Below, piece by piece: positions 1 through 5,313 of a DNA stretch of 11,533 nucleotides; the first letter of the stretch is position 1; each line of letters opens with the position of its first letter. Origin of the DNA: an uncultured Rhodopirellula sp. (GTDB lineage: Bacteria; Planctomycetota; Planctomycetia; Pirellulales; Pirellulaceae); contig CAJXTM010000042.1 in assembly GCA_913061385.1 (NCBI GenBank), forward strand, positions 1-11,533, written 5' to 3'. The translations under genes and the position numbers were made by a program. The notes under the pieces were generated by a model. That model made no database searches. It saw only the letters and a list, made by a program, of their open reading frames with translations, and had not been told where the DNA came from.

Positions 1-129
1 CGACGTGGTTGGTTCCAAGTCCGTTCGGTTTGCAAAAAGGGGTACCGCGAAGGGCAGGCTGGCGAGCATCGACCCACCGATCAAAAGGCAAATCGTACCC
101 AACAAGCGGAGAAGAAGTGGGAAATTCAA
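1..129 (-). CDS. N-terminal fragment of a membrane protein, probably TrkH-family potassium uptake subunit
   Basis: This open frame runs from a TTG at 129 down to the window edge, giving 43 residues with no stop. The peptide begins MNFPLLLRLLGTICLLIGGS and continues into SLPFAVPLF. It is a short polar start followed by a long hydrophobic helix with small residues and a Leu-Pro turn. From memory this matches the first membrane segment of TrkH/KtrB-type potassium transporters, which form the ion-conducting subunit in the inner membrane. An in-frame TGA lies five codons upstream of the TTG and no ATG or GTG lies between, so TTG is the only early start; the next is an in-frame ATG at codon 21. No clear Shine-Dalgarno is seen. 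The gene is divergent from the SRAP gene. That it is an exported or membrane protein N-terminus is fairly likely; the TrkH name rests on a short match. Confidence 0.5.
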   Translation of the reverse strand, partial: MNFPLLLRLLGTICLLIGGSMLASLPFAVPLFANRTDLEPTTS

Positions 130-582
130 TGCTTCAACATTTCATGACAAGGGGCAGAACACTTCCTGAAAGCTTAACCACTGCACTACAAGCTTCGTAC
201 CACCACTTCGAAATAGAGTTCGATTGAACGCACTTGGGGAGGTGGACCATCAGTAAAATCAACCTAACTGGCACCCCCTTTGCACTGTCGACCCTGTGGT
301 GGCTTTGATCTCTGTTCCCCACGGAGGCTTTGGTTACCTTTCTGCGGGGCGGCACTGGAGGCGGTGCCGCTCCGCTATCTACGATCATTTGTTGAACCCT
401 GGGGCTTTTCCAAGGCCCGAATCGCAGTGCTTTTCCAAAGGACAGCGGGCGAATTCTTCTGTGTCAGTCACGCTACCAACCGGGGAATTCGGTAAATGGT
501 TGCCAGCAGTGTATGATTCTGCCGCACTGGCGTGACGCAAATTGCAACATTTTGAAGTGGTCGAAATAGGGAGACTGTCGCT
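130..582. other. Non-coding divergent intergenic region
   Basis: About 450 bases separate the TrkH-like start (minus) from the SRAP start (plus). The open frames here read as Arg/Ser/Cys/Pro-rich sequence with no recognisable motif, so I do not call them genes. The region holds a strong hairpin (344-375) and a 10-base direct repeat, GCTTTTCCAA, at 404-413 and 429-438. I looked for signature motifs of SRP RNA, RNase P RNA, tmRNA and tRNA and saw none. AGGGAG at 568-573 is the likely ribosome binding site of the SRAP gene. Confidence 0.5.
344..375. other. Strong GC-rich hairpin, possible structured leader or terminator without U-tract
   Basis: Bases 344-355 (GCGGGGCGGCAC) pair with 364-375 (GTGCCGCTCCGC). 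The stem is 12 bp with one G-U wobble (348/371) and the loop is eight bases, TGGAGGCG. No T-run follows on either strand, so it is not a standard intrinsic terminator. It lies 207 bases before the SRAP start and 215 bases before the TrkH-like start. A structured 5' UTR, a small RNA element or a repeat unit are all possible; the sequence does not decide. Confidence 0.4.
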
Positions 583-1317
583 GTGTGTGGTCGGTTTACA
601 CTGCGAGTTCCGGCAATTGATTGGGGACAGCTTTTCTTCGCGAACATGAATCGTGGAGATGAGCTCTCTGTGGGGTCGCCCCGCTTTAACATCGCGCCCA
701 CACAAAATGTCAAATGTATTCATCACGATCCGCACAGTGACGGTTTGACTGCGGCTAACTATCGCTGGGGTCTGGTACCCGCTTGGGCAAAAGATATCCG
801 CATCGGTACCAAGATGATCAATGCCCGAAGTGAGACATTGGATTCCAAACCGAGTTTTAGGCAGGCGTTTGCCAGTCGTCGTTGCTTGGTACCAATGGAT
901 GGATATTACGAGTGGGCCCAGAACTCTGGCAGCAAAAGTAAGCAACCATTCCTGATCGAGCCCTCAGATGGTCGCGTGAAGTTCATGGCAGGATTGTGGG
1001 AAGAAAATCAGCAGTTGGAGGATCATGAGGTGATCCGGTCCTGCACCATCATTACAACACCGGCAAATGCCACGACTGTTCAAGTGCATCAGCGGATGCC
1101 TGCATTCGTCGAGGAATCGAATCGTTCCGATTGGCTTGACCCTCGCTGTCGTGATCTTGCGGAATTGAAAATGCTGCTGCGGCCAGCAAAGGAGGATCTC
1201 TTGAAATTGACGGCCGTCTCACGGCATGTGAATAGTCCACGAAGCGAGGGCGAGCAATGCGTATTGCCACTTGATGATGCGACCTCGGGTGGACAACAAG
1301 TCCTTCGATTCGATTGA
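583..1317 (+). CDS. yedK: SRAP-domain protein (YedK/HMCES family), abasic-site DNA-protein crosslinker
   Basis: The family recognises abasic sites in single-stranded DNA and forms a covalent thiazolidine link to them through Cys2, shielding the lesion until repair. The 244 residues carry the whole SRAP core: MCGRF at the N-terminus (Cys2), FNIAPTQ at 35-41, WGLVPAWAKD at 62-71, INARSET at 79-85 (Asn80), RCLVPMDGYYEW at 100-111 (Glu110) and VHQRMPAF at 168-175 (His169). These match the known Cys/Asn/Glu/His active residues. The start is GTG; it is secure because Cys must be residue 2 so that Met removal exposes it, and AGGGAG sits 9 bases upstream. The protein is slightly longer than E. coli YedK (about 222 residues), with an extra C-terminal tail. 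It appears to be monocistronic: a 300-base gap follows. No LexA-like operator was recognised upstream. Confidence 0.95.
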   Translation: MCGRFTLRVPAIDWGQLFFANMNRGDELSVGSPRFNIAPTQNVKCIHHDPHSDGLTAANYRWGLVPAWAKDIRIGTKMINARSETLDSKPSFRQAFASRRCLVPMDGYYEWAQNSGSKSKQPFLIEPSDGRVKFMAGLWEENQQLEDHEVIRSCTIITTPANATTVQVHQRMPAFVEESNRSDWLDPRCRDLAELKMLLRPAKEDLLKLTAVSRHVNSPRSEGEQCVLPLDDATSGGQQVLRFD

Positions 1318-1657
1318 CATGTCGCCAAGAGAATCATGCCCGGAAGTTACGTTGTTGCTCCAACGTAGTCAGAAGAGACTCTTGACGCACATTAATGAAA
1401 ATCTTCAAAATTCGATAAATTCTTGATGAATTCAACAAGCTAGTTTATCGCGGGAATCTCGTTAGAACTCTTGGTCGCCCAGGCTGAATGCCTTCCCCTG
1501 AACCTCCTGTCTTACCTAGGCTGCATCACTTGCGCCGCGAGTGGCCATCATCCTACATTTTCTGTCGCAACACTTCTGATTAAGGAGGGAATTGAACGAT
1601 ATCTAGAACGATAAAAGGAAATGTGTTTTGCTGACTGAATACGGATGGTTTCGACGA
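1318..1657. other. Intergenic region with small hairpins
   Basis: About 340 bases lie between the SRAP stop and the chosen start of the next gene. Just after SRAP, TACGTTG (1348-1354) and CAACGTA (1361-1367) form a perfect 7-bp stem with a 6-base loop, directly followed by an imperfect GTCA...TGAC structure to 1386. Neither is followed by a T-run, so a terminator role is weak. TTGACG at 1382-1387 resembles a -35 box but no good -10 is correctly spaced. A near-perfect Shine-Dalgarno, TAAGGAGGGA (1581-1590), precedes only a four-codon TTG frame. AAAGGAAA (1614-1621) precedes a TTG at 1628 that opens the reading frame of the next gene. Confidence 0.4.
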
Positions 1658-2539
1658 ATGAGCAGAATTGCTGTTAGCCTATCGTTAGTTCTTTGCTTGA
1701 TCGGGACGTGCAAGGTCCAAGGTCAGAGCACCATTTCCAATAGCCCCTTCGAGTTGTCCACGGGACAGGGCTTGTGGGGGGCTTTTTTACCTGCCTACTC
1801 GCTTGGGGAAGATAGCAGCGGCTCTGTCGCTCTCAGCGACGACATGGACGCTCTGGGCTACCACGGTGACTTGAAGGCAGTGCGACGCTTTCTCGGAACC
1901 CGCACAAGTTTTGAGGGCCGTGCTTTCTACGCCACAGCCGAATCGACGGCTAATGGTGGCAGCAGCGACCTGACCATGCTCAGTCCCACAGATGGTTCCC
2001 CAACGGAAATTCAGCCAGGAGCAACACGGCTTAGAAGCGACGTAGAGAATTACGGTTTTGATGTTCTGCTGCGAGACACATGGATCACGCGGTTCGGCGG
2101 ACTGTCAGCGGGATGTGCCTTCAGTTATCTCGCATTCGATCAAACATTTAACTCGACGGTGGGCGGTGCTGACTTGCTGCGTGAAGAACTCGATTCGGAC
2201 TTTCGCGGCGGAAAAGGCTTTGTCGGCTGGGATGGCTGTTTTTGCGGTCGTCCCACAAATATCGACCTGCTGGTCGGTTTCTATGACATGAATGCCGCTT
2301 ATGATTCGCAAACTGGTATTCTTGGTTCCGCCGTGCAAAACGAGATGACCAAAAACGTCACCACGATCGAAACCAATTTCACCACTCGGCGCGACTTTCG
2401 TGAGATTCAAATTGGTGCGACGTTGGGTGTCACGTACTTCTCTGATATGCCCACAATCGAACGCGCTGCTGGACAAGCAACTTCAATAGGGACCGACGAT
2501 GCAGTGACGCTCAAGTTTTTGTTTGAGATCTTGCTGTAG
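1658..2539 (+). CDS. Exported protein of unknown function, possible outer-membrane beta-barrel
   Basis: I do not recognise the family. From the ATG at 1658 the product is 293 residues. It begins MSRIAVSLSLVLCLIG and then TCKVQGQ, a typical Sec signal peptide with likely cleavage after the GQ around residue 23. The mature part is rich in Gly, Ser, Thr, Asp and aromatic residues, with short stretches of alternating hydrophobic residues such as IDLLVGFYDMNAAY, EIQIGATLGVTYF and the C-terminal VTLKFLFEILL. This pattern fits outer-membrane or periplasmic beta-structure, which is an inference. Two cysteines form a CFC motif near the middle. A TTG at 1628, preceded by AAAGGAAA, would add ten residues (ending FRR) to the signal peptide and is a real alternative. 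The gene converges on the esterase, with two bases between the stops. Confidence 0.75.
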   Translation: MSRIAVSLSLVLCLIGTCKVQGQSTISNSPFELSTGQGLWGAFLPAYSLGEDSSGSVALSDDMDALGYHGDLKAVRRFLGTRTSFEGRAFYATAESTANGGSSDLTMLSPTDGSPTEIQPGATRLRSDVENYGFDVLLRDTWITRFGGLSAGCAFSYLAFDQTFNSTVGGADLLREELDSDFRGGKGFVGWDGCFCGRPTNIDLLVGFYDMNAAYDSQTGILGSAVQNEMTKNVTTIETNFTTRRDFREIQIGATLGVTYFSDMPTIERAAGQATSIGTDDAVTLKFLFEILL

Positions 2540-2541
2540 CT

Positions 2542-3354
2542 TCAATCGTTGATCTCAGCTTGCAGCGTACTCAGGGTGGAAAAGTATCGTTCCCCAAGTT
2601 CCCGATATGACTTGCTGTCAAAATGAATTTTATCACCTTTGTGTGAAAGTCCATCTGAGTTCACGAAACCGGTCGTCTTAACCTGCGTCGGCAGATTCTT
2701 ATGAACCGAATTTACGCGGTTCTTATCTGCATTCCATGGTCGTTCCTTGAATTGTCCCATTTGGCCGGCAATGAAGGGTAGATCTCGGTTGTCAAATTCT
2801 GCGCGGAATCGCCCGACCAAATGATGGAGTTTTGTCTCGTAGAGGGCGGATAGTTCAGGTTTGCAGTCAGATTCACCCTGATGCCAGAGGACGCCTTTGA
2901 GGGTGCCGTCTTGCATTGCGCGGTGTGTCCTTTGGATCGCCGTATCGTAGGGATTTGTTTTGGTTGACTTATGAAAGCCGCCGGGTTCCCACGAGGAAAT
3001 CGGGGAACCGCCCACTGCACAGGGGATCAAACCAACCGTGACTTCAGGATGGGCCGCCGCATATTGTTTGGCAAAGGTCTTTCCGAGCCCGACGCCAGTA
3101 ATCCCAGGTTTGTCAAAATGAATGGGGTCGACTGCGGCGACCCATTTACCTTGCTGGTCCAGTGTCAGAACGCGGGGGGTAACTTTCTCGTCGCTGCTAG
3201 ATACTTTTCCACGTCCTGCCATATTCGATTGGCCTGCCAGCAGGAAGAGATGAAACTGCGTCGGATCACTTGGAATCTCGCTTTGCTGTGCAAAAGAGGT
3301 TCCTGATCCTAAAAGGTAAATGGTGAACAACACCATAAATCGGTTAATCATCAT
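2542..3354 (-). CDS. Secreted SASA-family SGNH hydrolase (sialate O-acetylesterase/acetylxylan-esterase-like)
   Basis: SASA-domain enzymes remove acetyl groups from sugars such as sialic acid or xylan. Counting from the ATG at 3354 gives 270 residues. MMINRFMVLFTIYLLGSGTS then FAQ is a signal peptide, so the enzyme acts in the periplasm or outside the cell. The SGNH blocks are visible: FLLAGQSNMAGRG (nucleophile Ser43), CAVGGSPISSW (Gly block), VLWHQGESD (Asn/His block region) and a C-terminal DKIHFDSKSYRELG with the expected Asp and His (D241, H244). An upstream in-frame ATG at 3423 would add 23 residues with a charged, non-signal start; I prefer 3354 because it places the signal peptide at the N-terminus. 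No Shine-Dalgarno stands out for either start. The gene is divergent from the cytochrome c peroxidase and convergent with the exported protein. The exact substrate cannot be read from sequence. Confidence 0.88.
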   Translation of the reverse strand: MMINRFMVLFTIYLLGSGTSFAQQSEIPSDPTQFHLFLLAGQSNMAGRGKVSSSDEKVTPRVLTLDQQGKWVAAVDPIHFDKPGITGVGLGKTFAKQYAAAHPEVTVGLIPCAVGGSPISSWEPGGFHKSTKTNPYDTAIQRTHRAMQDGTLKGVLWHQGESDCKPELSALYETKLHHLVGRFRAEFDNRDLPFIAGQMGQFKERPWNADKNRVNSVHKNLPTQVKTTGFVNSDGLSHKGDKIHFDSKSYRELGERYFSTLSTLQAEIND

Positions 3355-3427
3355 GAGTTGTGACGGTCTTCGCTGCGAGGAGATGACGTGGTTGCAATGG
3401 ATAATCACCGATTCCACGGACATGGTT

Positions 3428-3456
3428 TCGACAATTTCAACAACTCAAGTTATCCT
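3428..3456 (+). promoter_or_regulatory. Putative sigma70-like promoter of the peroxidase gene
   Basis: TCGACA (3428-3433; five of six matches to TTGACA) and TATCCT (3451-3456; four of six to TATAAT) are separated by exactly 17 bases. The predicted transcription start falls at about 3463-3464, which is the ATG itself. The mRNA would then be leaderless, which fits the absence of a Shine-Dalgarno before this gene. This is a motif match only. Confidence 0.35.
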
Positions 3457-3463
3457 TTGATGC

Positions 3464-4639
3464 ATGCGGATTCCAGCCTTCACCATCATTCTCTGTCTGA
3501 TCATCGACCCGGCATTTGGGCAGGGCCTTGGTCAAGCCACCCGTCCCGCAGGTGCCACTCAGCGGAAATTGATTCTGCCATCGGCCCCTCTCCGCTACGC
3601 TGGTCAGGTTTTACCGGACCACATTAAAGCGGTTTCCAGTCTTTTTGATAATACGCCAGATTCTAATCCAATCACCAATGACGGGGCCACTCTGGGGCGT
3701 GTTCTGTTCTACGATCCGACTTTGTCAGCCAATGGTTCCACTTCCTGTGCGTCATGTCACAGTCAGTCTACTGCCTTCACTGACGATCGACGATTCAGTA
3801 AGGGATTCGAGGGACGAGAAGTTGATCGCAACTCGATGAGCTTGGTGAATCTGAGGTATTATCGTACGGGGAAATTCTTTTGGGATGAGCGAGCTGCTTC
3901 CCTCGAGGATCAGGTATTGATGCCGATTGAGAACCCTGTCGAGATGGGGCACCATTTGCCGTCACTTGTTGCCCAACTGCAGCAAGATCCTATTTACCCG
4001 CCTCTGTTCAGAAGTGCCTTTGGGACATCTAACGTCACCGAACAGAGGCTTGCGCGAGCGCTCGCCCAATTCATTCGATCGATAGTTTCTGTTCGCTCAC
4101 GTTATGATCTGGGCCGGGCGGAGGTGAACTCTGTACTGGATCCGTTTCCGAATTTTTCTGAGCAGGAAAACTATGGAAAACAGCAGTTTTTCGGACGAGC
4201 GAAGTGCTCTGAGTGCCACTTGCCAGAAATCGAGAATGGACGCGGTGCGGCCCGCCAGTCTGCTTTCTTTCAGTTGGAAAAACCGCTCGTCAATGGTATC
4301 GACAGTGATTCTGCTGACGTGGATGGTGGTGTTGGTGCCTCCACGGGACGCACTGAAGACTGGGGGCGTTTTAAAGCAACCTCTCTGCGGAACATCGAGT
4401 TGACGGCGCCTTACATGCATGATGGCCGTTTTCGAACATTGGATCAGGTCATCGAACATTACAATTGGAGCGTTAAGCCACACCGCAATCTTGATAGTCG
4501 ACTGAAAGACTTTGCTGCAAACGGCTTGGCATTGCCCGAGGTTGAGAAAGTTGCTTTAGCAGAATTTTTAAAAACGCTAACAGACCACAAATTTATTAAC
4601 GATCCGAAGTTTAGCAATCCGTTTGTCCTTGTTAAGTGA
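3464..4639 (+). CDS. Diheme cytochrome c peroxidase / MauG-family protein
   Basis: This periplasmic family carries two covalently bound c-type hemes and reduces hydrogen peroxide or oxidises protein or small-molecule substrates. The 391-residue product starts with a signal peptide (MRIPAFTIILCLIIDPAFGQ). Two CXXCH heme sites are present: CASCH at 95-99 and CSECH at 248-252. Other family landmarks are LGRVLFYDPTLSANGSTSC (78-95), SLVNLRYYRTGKFFWDERA (126-144, with the typical FWDGRA-like sequence), NPVEMG (157-162) and TAPYMHDGRFRTLDQVIEHY (314-333), where Met318 is the candidate distal ligand. Length and motif order are normal, so it looks intact. The ATG lies 7 bases after a -10-like element. 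It is divergent from the esterase, and the M41 peptidase gene begins 66 bases downstream. MauG-like and CCP-like members cannot be told apart with certainty here. Confidence 0.93.
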   Translation: MRIPAFTIILCLIIDPAFGQGLGQATRPAGATQRKLILPSAPLRYAGQVLPDHIKAVSSLFDNTPDSNPITNDGATLGRVLFYDPTLSANGSTSCASCHSQSTAFTDDRRFSKGFEGREVDRNSMSLVNLRYYRTGKFFWDERAASLEDQVLMPIENPVEMGHHLPSLVAQLQQDPIYPPLFRSAFGTSNVTEQRLARALAQFIRSIVSVRSRYDLGRAEVNSVLDPFPNFSEQENYGKQQFFGRAKCSECHLPEIENGRGAARQSAFFQLEKPLVNGIDSDSADVDGGVGASTGRTEDWGRFKATSLRNIELTAPYMHDGRFRTLDQVIEHYNWSVKPHRNLDSRLKDFAANGLALPEVEKVALAEFLKTLTDHKFINDPKFSNPFVLVK

Positions 4640-4688
4640 TTCACATTGTGGAGAGTCCTGTTGGCTAGGATGTGTAACACCCCACGAT

Positions 4689-4697
4689 TGTTATACT
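4689..4697 (+). promoter_or_regulatory. Extended -10 promoter element upstream of the M41 peptidase gene
   Basis: TGTTATACT contains the extended -10 form TG-N-TATAAT with a single mismatch. No good -35 box lies 16-18 bases upstream, which extended -10 promoters can tolerate. The predicted start of transcription is about 4703-4705, one to three bases before the ATG at 4706, so the transcript would be practically leaderless. It would also drive tex, which follows immediately. Motif match only. Confidence 0.4.
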
Positions 4698-4705
4698 TAT
4701 GAGCC

Positions 4706-5296
4706 ATGACGAATCCCGACGATATCCATTTGACTGAACGCACTGGCAATAAGCACCTCGGCAATAAGAATACTGGCAACGAGCGTGTTGTGAGCGAGGT
4801 GGTTGATGAGTCTGTCTATAAGGCTATCGCCACGGCGTATCACGAAGCCGGGCACGCAGTGATGGCCTTGTCGTTTGGTTGTCCAATAAAAAAGGTCACC
4901 ATCGTCCCGGGACGGTCATGGCTTGGGCAGTACAGGCTTGGTGTTTGTGAGCTCCAGAAAGGTCGTTCAGGAAATGCTAAGAATCTTTTGGACGACGAGA
5001 TCGTGATCCTGTTTGCAGGAATGGTTGCGGAGGCGCATTTCACCGGGCGCTATTGTGAATCCGGTGCTGCGGAAGATCTGCGCACAATTCGGCGGTTGTT
5101 GTGTCTTCGTGTCAGCAGTGAGAAACAGCATGAACGGTTAAAGCGGCGTCTGCTGGCCCGTACGGAGCATCTTCTGGGTGACGAAGAAACTGCCTTGGCG
5201 ATCGAATTGGTCGCAAAAGAACTGATGCAAAAACAGACGATTAGCGGCCGAGCCGTTCGGCACTTTTATCAACAAGCGACGCGACGAAGTTCGTGA
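4706..5296 (+). CDS. Stand-alone FtsH-like M41 zinc metallopeptidase domain protein
   Basis: The 196-residue product matches only the C-terminal protease half of FtsH. YHEAGHAVMAL (45-55) holds the HEXXH zinc site (His46, His50, catalytic Glu47). FAGMVAEAHFTG (103-114) corresponds to the GGRVAEE region, and SGAAEDLRTIRRL (119-131) supplies the expected third zinc ligand, Asp124. There is no AAA ATPase module, no Walker motif and no membrane segment, whereas FtsH is about 600-650 residues with all three. The first 35 residues are polar, low in complexity and contain a triplicated GN-containing unit. Such orphan M41 domains probably act as ATP-independent peptidases or as regulators in the cytoplasm, but no substrate is known to me. 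The ATG has no Shine-Dalgarno and sits just after an extended -10. The stop overlaps an in-frame GTG of tex, so the two are probably cotranscribed. Confidence 0.88.
   Translation: MTNPDDIHLTERTGNKHLGNKNTGNERVVSEVVDESVYKAIATAYHEAGHAVMALSFGCPIKKVTIVPGRSWLGQYRLGVCELQKGRSGNAKNLLDDEIVILFAGMVAEAHFTGRYCESGAAEDLRTIRRLLCLRVSSEKQHERLKRRLLARTEHLLGDEETALAIELVAKELMQKQTISGRAVRHFYQQATRRSS
4742..4786 (+). repeat. Three degenerate 15-bp tandem units inside the M41 gene
   Basis: Units at 4742-4756, 4757-4771 and 4772-4786 share a core GGCAATAAG or GGCAACGAG. They translate in frame as TGNKH, LGNKN and TGNER (residues 13-27). Because the unit is a multiple of three, its gain or loss keeps the reading frame. 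It lies in the variable N-terminal extension, before the peptidase fold. Confidence 0.65.
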
Positions 5297-5313
5297 TACA
5301 TGGTGGTTTTGAG

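Noticed and set aside
9..227. 72-codon plus-strand open frame at the left edge
   Set aside because: The composition is Arg/Ser/Gly-rich and motif-free, while the opposite strand encodes a convincing hydrophobic N-terminus over the same bases.
210..235. tRNA T-arm-like GTTCGATTGAAC
   Set aside because: No acceptor stem, D-arm or anticodon arm can be drawn around it.
385..945. 186-codon minus-strand open frame overlapping the SRAP gene start
   Set aside because: It is antisense to the confidently identified SRAP core, has no recognisable motif and is Ser/Thr/Arg-rich, as expected of a shadow frame.
1348..1386. Intrinsic terminator of the SRAP gene
   Set aside because: A 7-bp stem is present but no T-run follows, so I describe it only as a hairpin.
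4706..5296. Full-length FtsH
   Set aside because: The protein is only 196 residues, has no Walker motifs or membrane helices, and the upstream gene is an unrelated intact peroxidase, so it is not a broken ftsH.
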